Origin: an uncultured Actinomycetes bacterium
GTDB taxonomy: Bacteria > Actinomycetota > Actinomycetes > S36-B12 > UBA10799
Length of the DNA stretch: 64,000 nt
NCBI GenBank assembly: GCA_946803585.1
Contig: CAMPEQ010000011.1
Coordinates: forward strand, 826,946-890,945
Reading direction: 5' to 3'
Part shown: piece after piece, positions 38,963 through 47,850 of the stretch
Layout of the letters: each line of letters opens with the position of its first letter
How positions within the stretch are numbered: position 1 is the stretch's first letter
The notes under the pieces: generated by a model
The model's database searches: none
Told to the model about the DNA's origin: nothing
Seen by the model: only the letters and a program-made list of their open reading frames with translations
Position numbers and translations under genes: made by a program

Positions 38963-39982
38963 GTGAAGCCTACTCGCTTGGGCGCGACAATTGCGCTGAC
39001 CTCACTGATAGCTGTTGCCGGACTTGCTGGCTGTTCGTCGTCATCCGAGAGTGATGGTGATGCGCTGACGATCTATAGCGGGCGAAGTGAGAGCTTGGTG
39101 GGACCGCTCATCGAGAAGTTCACCCAGGAGACCGGTATCCAGACCGAGGTGCGCTACGGCGGCTCGGCGGAGATGTCCGCCCAGATCGCTGAGGAGGGGT
39201 CGAATACCCCTGCGGAGGTCTTCTTTAGCCAGGATGCAGGTGCTCTAGGCGCGCTCGAGAATATTGACGCACTGGCGCCGCTACCCGCCTCTGTCGCGAC
39301 GACCGTCCCAGCTGCCTACCGCAGCGAGGATTGGACCGGGATCAGCGGGCGCGCCCGGACAATCGTCTACGATCCGGCGAAGTTCGCCAGTCCGCCAAAG
39401 TCGGTATTTGACCTCACGGACCCGAAGTACAAGGGCGAGGTTGGAATCGCTCCGACAAACGCTAGTTTCCAGTCGTTCGTCACCGGAATGCGCGCCACCA
39501 GCGGTGACGCAACGACCGAGGAATGGCTCAAGGGGATCATGGCCAACGACCCACAGATCTTTGACAACAATCTGAGGATTGTCGAGTCGGTCGATGCCGG
39601 GACCACGGGACTCGGATTGGTGAACCACTACTACTGGTACATCACTGCCAGGGAGAAGGGCGGGGCAGAGAACGTCAAGGTCGCGCAGGAGTTCACCAAA
39701 CCAGGTGACCCCGGCTCCCTGGTGAATGTCGCCGGTGCAGCCCTCACGGCGAACAACGCAACAAATGCTGAAGCTACCCAGTTCATCGAGTACTTGCTGT
39801 CCACCTCGTCTCAGGAGTACTTCGCGACCGAGACGTTCGAGTACCCGTTGATCCCAGGTCTAGACGGACCAGCAGGCTCACCGCCGCTGTCATCGGTCGG
39901 AACGCCTCCGATCGAACTCAACGACCTGTCTGACCTCGCCGGAACGCAGGCGTTGATGCGGGAAGCTGGCATGCTGGCCTAA
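38963..39982 (+). CDS. Fe3+ ABC transporter substrate-binding lipoprotein
   Basis: Periplasm-side iron-binding protein of the FbpA/AfuA type, 339 residues. GTG start with TGGAGA upstream. Lipobox LAGC with Cys24 (SLIAVAGLAGCSSSS). LTIYSGRSESLVGPLIEKF is typical of the family, and HYYWYITAREKGG holds the paired tyrosines used for Fe3+. It overlaps the permease start by one base (TAATG). Iron control is predicted from the box upstream. Confidence 0.9.
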   Translation: MKPTRLGATIALTSLIAVAGLAGCSSSSESDGDALTIYSGRSESLVGPLIEKFTQETGIQTEVRYGGSAEMSAQIAEEGSNTPAEVFFSQDAGALGALENIDALAPLPASVATTVPAAYRSEDWTGISGRARTIVYDPAKFASPPKSVFDLTDPKYKGEVGIAPTNASFQSFVTGMRATSGDATTEEWLKGIMANDPQIFDNNLRIVESVDAGTTGLGLVNHYYWYITAREKGGAENVKVAQEFTKPGDPGSLVNVAGAALTANNATNAEATQFIEYLLSTSSQEYFATETFEYPLIPGLDGPAGSPPLSSVGTPPIELNDLSDLAGTQALMREAGMLA

Positions 39983-41571
39983 TGAACCGGCCAACCCCGC
40001 GGCCGCTTCTGATTATCGGGGCGGCGGTTGCGATCGTCGTTTGTGTGCCATTGGTCTACCTGGTAATCAGGGCATTCGGATCAGGTTGGGGTCCGGTCGA
40101 GCGGGTGCTCACTAGCCCGATCACCTGGCAGGCCGCCGCGACCTCTGTCGCGCTTGCGGCCGCGGTCGCGGCCACCACGGTTGTCATCGGTGTCCCGACC
40201 GCTTGGCTCATTAGCAGGGCGCGGCTGGGTTGGCGGCGACTCTGGGTTGTGCTCGTGGTGCTGCCGCTTGCTGTACCGAGCTTTGTGGCAGCGTTCGCTT
40301 GGCTGTCGCTCTTCGATCAGTTGACGGGTTTTTGGGCAGCCTGGCTGGTCCTGAGTCTGGCGACTGTCCCGTACGTGATCCTGCCGACTGCTGCCGCCTT
40401 GCGATCGCTCGATCCAGCCCATGAGGAGGTCGCACGCACGCTCGGTATAGGTCCACGGACCGCGTTCCTGCGTGCGGCGCTTCCGCAGGTGTCACCGGCT
40501 GTTGGCGGCGGCGCCCTGTTAGTCGCGTTGTACGTGCTGAGTGACTTTGGCGCAGTGTCGATCTTTCGTGTCGATGTGCTCTCGCGGGTTATCTATTCCT
40601 CCTACCGGGCGTCCTTTGACCGAACCTCGGCAGCGGTTCTAGGAATAATCCTGGCGCTCCTGGCCATCCTGATCGTCGCCATCGAGCAGCGGTCCCGGGG
40701 TCGAGCCCAGCGGTGGCGGCTTGCAACGTCGGCACCCCGACAGGTTCCGCCAGTCGCCCTCACTTCCGGTTGGCGGGCGGGGGCCTACGGCCTGCTCGGG
40801 GCCGTCGCGGTTCTCGGTGTGGGGGTCCCAGTGGCCGCAACCGTCAATCAGTTCCTCACGGGCGCGAGCGCAGGGATCGACTGGCCCGACCTAGGTGCGG
40901 CAATCTCAACGACCGTTCTGTACGGGGTCGTCGGGATGGTTGCCGCAGTCGTGCTGGCAATGCCAATCGGGTTGTTGGCCGCCCGCTATCCGACCAAGGC
41001 TGCCGCGGTTCTCGAGCGGATGTCGTTTGTCGGGCACGCGTTGCCCGGCGTTGTGGTGGGACTAGCCGTGGTGTTCGTCGGCACTCGGCTTGTTCCTGGT
41101 TTGTACCAGACTCTTCCGCTGCTCGCGTTCGCTTACGCCGTGTTGTTCATCCCCAAGGCCGGTGCCGCGATCAGAGGGTCGATCGCGACTGTGCCGACCG
41201 TTCTCGAGGACGTCGCGCGGACGTGCGGCTACTCCCCGTGGCGAGCATTCCGGTCGGTCACAATGCGCCTGGCATCGCCCGGCATCGCTGCTGGCGCGGT
41301 GCTCGTCTTACTCACGGTCATGAAGGAGCTACCCGCAACACTCATGTTGCGACCCACAGGGGAGGACACCCTGGCCACCCGACTTTGGGCACTAACCGAG
41401 ATCGGCTCCTATGCCGCGGCCGCTCCTTATGCTCTGGCACTCATACTGATTGGAGCGATACCTGCGTTTTTCTTGGCCTTCCCATTGGTCCGCGCGGTGT
41501 CGCCGTCGGACAGTGCACCTGCGACAAGCGGGGATCAACCGCTACCTGAGCGCGAAGGGGTGAGGCAGTAG
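39982..41571 (+). CDS. Fe3+ ABC transporter permease (FbpB type)
   Basis: A 529-residue permease made of two fused transport-permease domains with about twelve membrane segments. EEVARTLGIGPRTAFLRAALPQ is the first EAA-type loop and EDVARTCGYSPWRAFRSVTMRL the second, both contacting the ATPase. Starts at the last base of the lipoprotein gene's stop and ends one base into the ATPase gene, so all three are tightly coupled. Fits an iron importer; a thiamine or spermidine substrate is less likely given the partners. Confidence 0.9.
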   Translation: MNRPTPRPLLIIGAAVAIVVCVPLVYLVIRAFGSGWGPVERVLTSPITWQAAATSVALAAAVAATTVVIGVPTAWLISRARLGWRRLWVVLVVLPLAVPSFVAAFAWLSLFDQLTGFWAAWLVLSLATVPYVILPTAAALRSLDPAHEEVARTLGIGPRTAFLRAALPQVSPAVGGGALLVALYVLSDFGAVSIFRVDVLSRVIYSSYRASFDRTSAAVLGIILALLAILIVAIEQRSRGRAQRWRLATSAPRQVPPVALTSGWRAGAYGLLGAVAVLGVGVPVAATVNQFLTGASAGIDWPDLGAAISTTVLYGVVGMVAAVVLAMPIGLLAARYPTKAAAVLERMSFVGHALPGVVVGLAVVFVGTRLVPGLYQTLPLLAFAYAVLFIPKAGAAIRGSIATVPTVLEDVARTCGYSPWRAFRSVTMRLASPGIAAGAVLVLLTVMKELPATLMLRPTGEDTLATRLWALTEIGSYAAAAPYALALILIGAIPAFFLAFPLVRAVSPSDSAPATSGDQPLPEREGVRQ

Positions 41572-42272
41572 TGACCTCCAATGGTGGGCTCAGCATCGGT
41601 GATCTCGTGGTCAGCTATGGCGATCACCAGGTGCTCAACGGGGTCGATCTACAGGTACCCGAGGGTGAGATCGGTGCGATCCTGGGCGCCAGTGGCTCTG
41701 GCAAGACGACTTTACTGCGCTCGATTGCTGGGTTCATTCGGCCGAGTAAGGGTCACATCGACGTCGATAGCCGAACGCTGGTAGGTCCGGGCGTTTGGCT
41801 TGCACCTGAACGTCGCGATGTGGGGTTGGTGCCGCAGGAAGGTGCATTGTTTCCGCACCTAGATGTCGCGGGTAACGTCGGGTTCGGCCTAGCCAAGCGC
41901 ACCCGGGAGCAGCGCGCGCAGGCGGCTACCCGGGTCGAGCAGCTCTTGGAGTTTGTCTCGCTGCCAGGTAAGGGTCGTGTTCGTCCCCACGAGCTTTCTG
42001 GTGGCATGCAGCAGCGGGTAGCTCTGGCCCGGGCACTTGCCCGAGAGCCTAAGGTTGTACTGCTCGATGAGCCGTTCTCCGCGCTCGATGCCGCGCTACG
42101 TAAGGAGCTACGCGGTCAAGTCCGCGAGCTCCTTGCCCAGGCAGGAACAACCGCAATTCTGGTCACCCACGATGAGGACGAGGCCGACGACTTCGCCGAC
42201 GGAGTGCACCGGATCGCCCACGGGCTGATTATTGATCGGCCCGTCGCCAGTCGATCGGAAGAAATTCGTTGA
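41571..42272 (+). CDS. Fe3+ ABC transporter ATPase (FbpC type)
   Basis: ATP-binding subunit of 233 residues. Walker A GASGSGKTT, Q-loop GLVPQEGALFP, signature ELSGGMQQRVALARAL, Walker B VVLLDEPFSALD and the switch His in LVTHDEDEA. It lacks the C-terminal regulatory domain found in many FbpC/PotA proteins, being short. GTG start overlaps the permease stop by one base, and its own stop overlaps the next gene (TTGA). Confidence 0.9.
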   Translation: MTSNGGLSIGDLVVSYGDHQVLNGVDLQVPEGEIGAILGASGSGKTTLLRSIAGFIRPSKGHIDVDSRTLVGPGVWLAPERRDVGLVPQEGALFPHLDVAGNVGFGLAKRTREQRAQAATRVEQLLEFVSLPGKGRVRPHELSGGMQQRVALARALAREPKVVLLDEPFSALDAALRKELRGQVRELLAQAGTTAILVTHDEDEADDFADGVHRIAHGLIIDRPVASRSEEIR

Positions 42273-42655
42273 GTGGTGAACCGAGCCGTGTGCAGCCCAG
42301 CCAGCTCGTCTCGATCAGCGCTTGTTTAGCCGCCTACCGGCAGGGGGTGTCACCCGAACGCGCGGATGTGCGAGGTGCGAGTAGGGCGCTGATGGATCTC
42401 TTGGCCGCGATCGCGCCCGGGAATTCAGTGGAGTTCAGGGTGCCGCCGTTCGCGGCAGCGCAGGTCGTCGAAGGAGTGCGGCACCGGCGGGGAAATCCCC
42501 CAGCGACGGTGGAATGTGACCCGCGAACGTTCATCGAACTAGCCACTGGCGTGCTCGATTGGGACTCCGCAACCGAGGCAGGTCGGCTGATTGCCAGCGG
42601 TGAACGCAGCGACTTATCGGCGGTCTTTCCGATTCTGGTCATGCCGCTGGCTTGA
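42269..42655 (+). CDS. Sterol-carrier-family protein
   Basis: A 128-residue protein resembling the actinobacterial group annotated as sterol carrier family (like Rv0807, also next to purF). ADVRGASRALMDLLAAIAPGNSVEFRVPPF and VECDPRTFIELATGVLDWDSA are characteristic (given in part). It may bind a lipid or other hydrophobic ligand; the role is unknown. Start TTG at 42269 overlaps the ATPase stop by 4 bases; the in-frame GTG at 42290 is an alternative. Its last bases hold the purF -35 box. Confidence 0.8.
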   Translation: MSGEPSRVQPSQLVSISACLAAYRQGVSPERADVRGASRALMDLLAAIAPGNSVEFRVPPFAAAQVVEGVRHRRGNPPATVECDPRTFIELATGVLDWDSATEAGRLIASGERSDLSAVFPILVMPLA

Positions 42656-42679
42656 AGTGCCGGCTGGGGTGCCTACACT
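42652..42679 (+). promoter_or_regulatory. purF promoter, leaderless
   Basis: TTGAAG (42652-42657), 16-base spacer, TACACT (42674-42679), then 7 bases to the GTG start of purF at 42687. This is a good sigma-70-type promoter that would start the message at the start codon. Confidence 0.7.
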
Positions 42680-42686
42680 CTTAGAT

Positions 42687-44258
42687 GTGGCGCGCGGTGA
42701 TGGTCAGCTCTCCCATGACCTGCTTCCCGGTGAGAAAGGCCCCCAAGATGCTTGCGGGGTCTTTGGAGTTTGGGCTCCCGGAGAGGAAGTCGCCAAGCTG
42801 ACCTACTTCGGTTTGTATGCCCTGCAGCACCGGGGACAGGAGTCAGCCGGTATCGCAGTTAGCGACGGCAGCGAGATCCTCGTCTACAAGGACATGGGGC
42901 TGGTCTCGCAGGTTTTCAATGAGGCCACGCTCGAGAGCTTGCGGGGATTCCTCGCGATTGGGCATTCGCGCTACTCGACGACCGGGGCGAGCGTGTGGGA
43001 GAACGCCCAGCCGACCTTCCGTCGCACAGCGACCGGCAATCTAGCGCTAGGTCACAACGGCAACCTGACAAACACAATTGAGCTCGCCCAGCGTCTTGAG
43101 CAGGAGTCGGCGGGCTCTGGCGAGTTGCCGCTCGGTCAGCAGAACTACGCAACCAGCGATACTGACTTGGTGGCCGCATTGTTCGCGATGCATCCCGACA
43201 CCACGATCGAAGATGCCGCAATGCGCGAGCTGCCGCACCTGCGTGGGGCCTTCTCGCTGGTGTTCATGGATGACGACACCCTCTATGCGGCTCGTGATCC
43301 GCAGGGGATCCGTCCGCTCGTCCTTGGTCGGATGGACACTGGGTGGGTCGTCGCGAGTGAGACGGCAGCGTTGGACATTGTCGGGGCGAAGTTTGACCGC
43401 GATATTGAACCCGGCGAGTTCGTCGCGATCGATGAGAACGGCGTTCGGACGCGACGCTTCGCCGATGCGGATCCGAAGGGCTGCATTTTCGAGTACGTCT
43501 ACCTCGCCCGACCAGACACCGCCCTTGACGGCCAGAGCGTCCACACGACCCGAGTGGATGTTGGTCGCCGCCTGGCAGCTGAGCATCCGACCGATGCTGA
43601 CTTGGTCATCCCGGTACCGGAATCAGGGACACCGGGAGCGGTTGGCTATGCACAGGCCTCCGGAATTCCCTTTGCCCAAGGACTGGTGAAGAACGCCTAC
43701 GTCGGGCGCACTTTCATCTCGCCATCTCAAACTCTGCGCCAGCTAGGAATCCGGCTCAAGCTCAACCCCCTGCGCGAGGTGATCGAGGGCAAACGGCTAG
43801 TCGTGGTTGACGATTCGATCGTTCGGGGTAACACCCAGCGCGCCATCGTCAAGATGCTCCGTGAGGCCGGGGCGACTGAGGTCCACGTGCGTATCTCCTC
43901 GCCCCCAGTTAGTTGGCCATGCTTCTACGGGATTGACTTTGCTACTCGTGCGGAACTGATGGCAACAGACAAGACAGTGGATGAGATCAGGGAAGCGATC
44001 GGCGCCGATTCTCTTGGGTTCATCGGCCTAGACAACTTGGTGGCGGCAACCAATGTCGCCAAGGATCGGCTGTGCCGGGCTTGTTTCGACGGGGTATATC
44101 CGGTCCCGCTTCCGCGGCCGGTTGACGTTGCCACCTACTTACTCGATGACGAACTCGACGATGGTGTCCCAGTCGGACAAGAAGAAGCAGAGCTAGCTGG
44201 GGCTACCCCGGCATCGAGTTCCACGAGCACGATCATTGGAGCGCTGCAGCAACCGTGA
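42687..44258 (+). CDS. purF: Amidophosphoribosyltransferase
   Basis: First committed step of purine synthesis: PRPP + glutamine gives phosphoribosylamine. GTG at 42687, supported by the promoter directly upstream; the open frame begins earlier within the preceding gene. The protein is 523 residues. A 22-residue propeptide precedes Cys23 (DACGVFGVW), the glutaminase nucleophile after cleavage. VVVDDSIVRGNTQRAI is the PRPP site, and RLCRACFDG near the end suggests the 4Fe-4S-containing Bacillus type. It overlaps purM by 4 bases. Confidence 0.96.
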   Translation: MARGDGQLSHDLLPGEKGPQDACGVFGVWAPGEEVAKLTYFGLYALQHRGQESAGIAVSDGSEILVYKDMGLVSQVFNEATLESLRGFLAIGHSRYSTTGASVWENAQPTFRRTATGNLALGHNGNLTNTIELAQRLEQESAGSGELPLGQQNYATSDTDLVAALFAMHPDTTIEDAAMRELPHLRGAFSLVFMDDDTLYAARDPQGIRPLVLGRMDTGWVVASETAALDIVGAKFDRDIEPGEFVAIDENGVRTRRFADADPKGCIFEYVYLARPDTALDGQSVHTTRVDVGRRLAAEHPTDADLVIPVPESGTPGAVGYAQASGIPFAQGLVKNAYVGRTFISPSQTLRQLGIRLKLNPLREVIEGKRLVVVDDSIVRGNTQRAIVKMLREAGATEVHVRISSPPVSWPCFYGIDFATRAELMATDKTVDEIREAIGADSLGFIGLDNLVAATNVAKDRLCRACFDGVYPVPLPRPVDVATYLLDDELDDGVPVGQEEAELAGATPASSSTSTIIGALQQP

Positions 44259-45367
44259 CCAAAGTTGATGGTTCAGGTGCAACGTACGCCGCGGCCGGGG
44301 TCGATACCGCGGCTGGTGAGCGCGCCGTCGAGTTGATGAAGGCCTCAGTCGCACGGGCGACTCGTCCGGAGGCAGTCGGCGGCTTCGGCGGGTTCGCCGG
44401 GCTCTTCGATGCATCGGCGCTGGCTAAGTTCCGCCGACCACTACTGGTGACATCCACCGATGGGGTGGGTACGAAGGTCGCGGTCGCGCAACGGATGGAT
44501 GTCCACGACACGATCGGGATCGACCTTGTGGCGATGGTCGTCGACGATCTAGTGGTGACCGGCGCAGAGCCGCTGTTCATGACTGACTACATCGCGACCG
44601 GCCGGGTACACCCCGAACGGATCGCCGCAATCGTGACCGGCATCGCCAACGGTTGTCAGCAGGCTGGCTGTGCCTTGCTAGGCGGAGAGACTGCCGAGCA
44701 CCCGGGCTTACTCGATCCCGATGAGTACGACGTGGCGGGCGCCGGAACGGCTGTGGTGGAGGCCGATGAGTTGCTTGGGCCAGATCGGGTCCGCGCAGGC
44801 GACGTCGTCATCGCGATGCGTGCATCGGGGCTACACAGCAACGGCTACTCGTTGGCTCGGCACGTGCTGCTGAACCAAGCGGGCTGGGCGCTTGATCGCG
44901 ACGTAGCTGACTTTGGCCGTACTCTCGGGGAAGAGCTGCTGGAGCCGACGCGGATCTATGCCCTTGACTGCCTCGACCTCGCGCGTAATCCCACCATTGA
45001 TGTACATGCGTTCTCACACATCACCGGTGGTGGCTTGGCTGCAAACATGGCGCGAGTTCTCACCGACGATTTGCATTTGGATGTCGATCGGTCAACGTGG
45101 ACACCACACGCGGTCTTCCAAACGATTGGATCCGTCGGGTCGGTCGAGACGGTAGAACTCGAGCGAACCTTCAATATGGGCATTGGCATGATCGCGATCG
45201 TTGCTGCTGACTCGCAAGCGTCGGCGCTGTCCGCACTTGAAGCTCGGGGTGTCCAGGCGTGGGTTTGCGGACAGGTTCGCGATCGTGGCGCTAGTGACAG
45301 CTCTGATGCCGCGGCGAAAGGCGGCGGCGGCGGTTCGGTGAATGTGGTGGGTAGCTACCCGTTCTAG
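44255..45367 (+). CDS. purM: Phosphoribosylaminoimidazole synthetase
   Basis: FGAM to AIR (fifth step), 370 residues. YAAAGVDTAAGERAVELMK at the start, TSTDGVGTKVAVA, TGMD-like IGIDLVAMVVDDL, and LHSNGYSLARHVL and HITGGGLAANMARVL are conserved. The C-terminus carries a glycine run (KGGGGGSVNVVGSYPF). GTG start overlaps the purF stop. Its stop overlaps the stop of the converging bldC-like gene in CTAG. Confidence 0.96.
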   Translation: MTKVDGSGATYAAAGVDTAAGERAVELMKASVARATRPEAVGGFGGFAGLFDASALAKFRRPLLVTSTDGVGTKVAVAQRMDVHDTIGIDLVAMVVDDLVVTGAEPLFMTDYIATGRVHPERIAAIVTGIANGCQQAGCALLGGETAEHPGLLDPDEYDVAGAGTAVVEADELLGPDRVRAGDVVIAMRASGLHSNGYSLARHVLLNQAGWALDRDVADFGRTLGEELLEPTRIYALDCLDLARNPTIDVHAFSHITGGGLAANMARVLTDDLHLDVDRSTWTPHAVFQTIGSVGSVETVELERTFNMGIGMIAIVAADSQASALSALEARGVQAWVCGQVRDRGASDSSDAAAKGGGGGSVNVVGSYPF

Positions 45368-45687
45368 CCGGTCGGTAGGCCGCCGGATGATCCGGGATTC
45401 GACGGTGGCGGTGGAGCCTGTCCGCGGTTTGGCGGTAGCCCCGTTCCTGCAGGCCGAGGTGGTACGGGCGGTAGAACCACTTCAGTTTCCGGCTCGGCGC
45501 CGGTCGTGCCAGCAAGTAATGCACGTACCTCACTTGCCAGGTAGCGACGGTGACCACCGAGAGTGCGCACAGAACTGAGCTTCCCGGCCTTTGCCCACCG
45601 GGTAACGGTCTTGGGGTCGACGCGGAACATTGCTGCGACCTCGGCTGGGGTCAGTAGCGGTTCGGAGTCGCTCGGATCGATGCTCAT
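45364..45687 (-). CDS. BldC-like DNA-binding protein
   Basis: A 107-residue protein with a MerR-type helix-turn-helix near the N-terminus: LLTPAEVAAMFRVDPKTVTRWAKAGKLSSVRTLGGHRRYLASEVRALL (in parts). This is the pattern of BldC, a small developmental regulator that coats direct repeats on DNA. The ATG at 45687 gives MSIDPSDSEPLLTPAEV, the typical start. Its Pro-rich C-terminal ~40 residues are an extension beyond the ~68-residue Streptomyces protein. It converges on purM and is divergent from the DUF3073 gene. Confidence 0.85.
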   Translation of the reverse strand: MSIDPSDSEPLLTPAEVAAMFRVDPKTVTRWAKAGKLSSVRTLGGHRRYLASEVRALLAGTTGAEPETEVVLPPVPPRPAGTGLPPNRGQAPPPPSNPGSSGGLPTG

Positions 45688-45852
45688 TAGCTTGAGTCTT
45701 ACTTGCGCTGAGAGCGGAAGCAACCCATTTGCCCGATTTGACCCAATCGGGTTACTTGGCCCCGACTGTCATATTCGCGCTACGGGAGGTATGGTTAGCC
45801 CCACATCCAGACGACGTCGATTCCGGAACTACCCGGGCGAGGGGGTCGAGCT

Positions 45853-46047
45853 ATGGGGCGCGGCCGAGCTAAGGCTAAGCAGACCAAAGTCGCACGCGAG
45901 TTGAAGTACAACACTCCGCAGACTGACTTCGATGCACTGCGCGCTGAGCTAGCGAGCGACAAACCAGAGAGCAACGGGTCACACCGTGACAGCCACGATG
46001 ATGATGATCCGTTCTCCAAGTACAACGACGAGGCAGACGAGCGCTAA
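45853..46047 (+). CDS. DUF3073 domain protein
   Basis: A 64-residue actinobacterial protein: MGRGRAKAKQTKVAREL and then KYNTPQTDFDALRAEL are diagnostic, followed by an acidic tail with DDDDPFSKYNDEADE. It is probably cytoplasmic; function unknown. GAGGGGG lies upstream of the ATG. In M. tuberculosis (Rv0810c) it also sits by purM. A good terminator follows. Confidence 0.88.
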   Translation: MGRGRAKAKQTKVARELKYNTPQTDFDALRAELASDKPESNGSHRDSHDDDDPFSKYNDEADER

Positions 46048-46064
46048 CTAGCGGCTGCCTTTCG

Positions 46065-46095
46065 AGCCCCTCCGTGTTTACGCGGTGGGGCTTAA
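46065..46095 (+). terminator. Terminator after the DUF3073 gene
   Basis: AGCCCC (46065-46070) pairs with GGGGCT (46087-46092), extended inside by CCG/CGG after a single T-T mismatch; a short TTAA follows. It lies 17 bases after the stop codon. Confidence 0.65.
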
Positions 46096-46197
46096 CGTCG
46101 TCCCAGGAGGAGTCGCTGTCGCGGTTCGTTTCGACTCACAGAAGGCTCACAGCAGAGCCACAGTCGAGCGCTAGCTCGCCGCGCGAGTCTGTCTGCC

Positions 46198-47715
46198 ATG
46201 AGCGTAGATGAGGTTCAAGAGCAGGCCATCGGGCGGCACCTCGACGATGGGAATATCGTAGTAGGTCGCCGAGGCGGCCAGTGGCTTGGCGGGCCACCGG
46301 TGTGGGTAGCCATCGGGATCTTCATCGTATTCGCCGTTGCAGTTCTCTCCCGCGCTACAGAGATGCTGGAGCCGGATGACTTCGCCTATCGGGCGTCAAT
46401 TATCGCGTTGACCCATGGGCAGTATGTGTTGAGCAACGCTGACTATCAGTCGCTGCTCTCAACCTTGTCTTCCGACGGAGGCATTGCGCAATGGGTGCAG
46501 TTGGACAACGGCTCGTGGGTTAGTGAGAAGAATCCAGGGTATCCACTGCTGGCTGCTCCGTTCCAGGCCCTTGGGATCCTGCGTTTGGCACCGTTGTTCT
46601 ACGGTGCCTTGGGCGCGATCGGTTTGTTCCTCGGTGCGCGCCGGTGGTTGGGCAAGTGGGGCGGAGTTTGGGCCGTCGGGCTGTTCTTTACAAGTGGTGC
46701 GGCGCTGGTCTTTGCCTGGCGCCCAACAATGTCGACGTTCACCGATGCAGCGCTCATCGCAGCGGGTGCAGGGCTCTTGCTATGGACGATGCTGGCCCCC
46801 GACCGAAGTAACCGCCTGCGCACCTTGGCTGGAGCCGCAGCGTTCCTTGCGCTCGATCTGGCAGTCCTGGTTCGCTACACCAATATCGTGGTGCTGGCGG
46901 TCGCTGTCCTAGCAGTCCTCGTCCTCCACCGTCGCGTGGGCCTAACCTGGCGCAGTCTCGTGTGGTGGGCGGCAGTTGTTTCCCTGGTCGTTATTGCAGT
47001 GCTGAGCTTCAACCAGACCGTCTACGGCAACCCGTTGTCGACCGGCTACGCCAGCGGTCTGATTACCTTCAGCTTGGGTTCCGTCTGGCCCAACATCATC
47101 GGGATGCCGGTGTACTTGCTGAAGGCGATGCCGATGTTCGTCATTGCCGCCGCTGCCCTGGTCTGGATCGCGGCACGCTTCCTGCGGTCCCGTTCACTAA
47201 TAGCCACAGATCCAGAACGGGGAACGAGCCGCCGCGACGCGGTCGTAGCCGTGACCTTGGCTGCTGGCTGGTTCGGTATCTGGGCGATCTACAGCGCCTA
47301 CGACTGGACGGTAGATCAGATCAGCGGTCCAGGTGGGCAGGGCGTCGGCCCCGGCGGCGGCGCGGGCGATATCGACTTCCACGTCTACCGGTGCTACGTC
47401 CCGGCGATTGGACTCATTGCCCTACTTGCCGCCTGGTTCTTTGTGCGGCTGCCGAAGTGGTTGGCCCCGTCACTGCTGATCGTGATCGCGGCCCTGGGTA
47501 TCTGGACCTTCGCGGGAGTCGGAGGTGTAGGTGCAAGTCCGACTGGAGGTCCAGCGGCAGGGGCAGGCACGAATGGGCCGCCAACTAGCGAGGATGGGAC
47601 GCAGCGACCACCACCGCCTGATGGCCAGGCCGGAGTCGATGGCCAAGGCGGACCGGGCGGCCAAGGCGGACCTGGTGGTCTTGGTGCTCAGGGAGGGGCA
47701 CCTACTGCCAACTAA
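46198..47715 (+). CDS. GT-C-like polytopic membrane protein with Gly-rich tail
   Basis: A 505-residue membrane protein with about ten hydrophobic segments. The first large loop has EPDDFAYRASIIALTHG, whose acidic pair resembles the catalytic Asp region of GT-C (lipid-linked sugar) glycosyltransferases, followed by SEKNPGYPLLAAPF, which is also typical of that group. The C-terminal ~55 residues are a collagen-like Gly/Pro/Gln repeat (QGGPGGQGGPGGLGAQGG). Probably transfers a sugar outside the membrane, but neither the family nor substrate can be fixed. No partner gene is adjacent. ATG at 46198; no clear ribosome binding site. Confidence 0.65.
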   Translation: MSVDEVQEQAIGRHLDDGNIVVGRRGGQWLGGPPVWVAIGIFIVFAVAVLSRATEMLEPDDFAYRASIIALTHGQYVLSNADYQSLLSTLSSDGGIAQWVQLDNGSWVSEKNPGYPLLAAPFQALGILRLAPLFYGALGAIGLFLGARRWLGKWGGVWAVGLFFTSGAALVFAWRPTMSTFTDAALIAAGAGLLLWTMLAPDRSNRLRTLAGAAAFLALDLAVLVRYTNIVVLAVAVLAVLVLHRRVGLTWRSLVWWAAVVSLVVIAVLSFNQTVYGNPLSTGYASGLITFSLGSVWPNIIGMPVYLLKAMPMFVIAAAALVWIAARFLRSRSLIATDPERGTSRRDAVVAVTLAAGWFGIWAIYSAYDWTVDQISGPGGQGVGPGGGAGDIDFHVYRCYVPAIGLIALLAAWFFVRLPKWLAPSLLIVIAALGIWTFAGVGGVGASPTGGPAAGAGTNGPPTSEDGTQRPPPPDGQAGVDGQGGPGGQGGPGGLGAQGGAPTAN

Positions 47716-47752
47716 CTGGTAGCTCTCTGCTTGTGTTGTCCACCATGACGGA

Positions 47753-47769
47753 ATACCCTAGGGGGGTAT
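47753..47769 (+). promoter_or_regulatory. CsoR operator over the csoR-copA promoter
   Basis: ATACCC-N5-GGGTAT is a perfect 6-5-6 inverted repeat of the CsoR type. TTGTGT (47731-47736) and TACCCT (47755-47760) form a possible promoter with an 18-base spacer whose -10 lies inside the operator, so apo-CsoR should block transcription and copper should relieve it. Confidence 0.75.
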
Positions 47770-47850
47770 CCGCGTTACGGTGGACAACGCTCGTTTGGGC
47801 GTCGCCACTTGAGGTGCGCTGTATGAGCTAGCAAGTTGGAGGTCGATCGA

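Noticed and set aside
40713..41549. 278-residue plus-strand frame inside the iron permease gene
   Set aside because: Arg/Cys/Gly-rich alternative frame; the overlapping permease is clearly the real gene.
46962..47588. 208-residue plus-strand frame inside the GT-C-like gene
   Set aside because: Arg/Asp-rich shadow frame typical of high-GC coding DNA.
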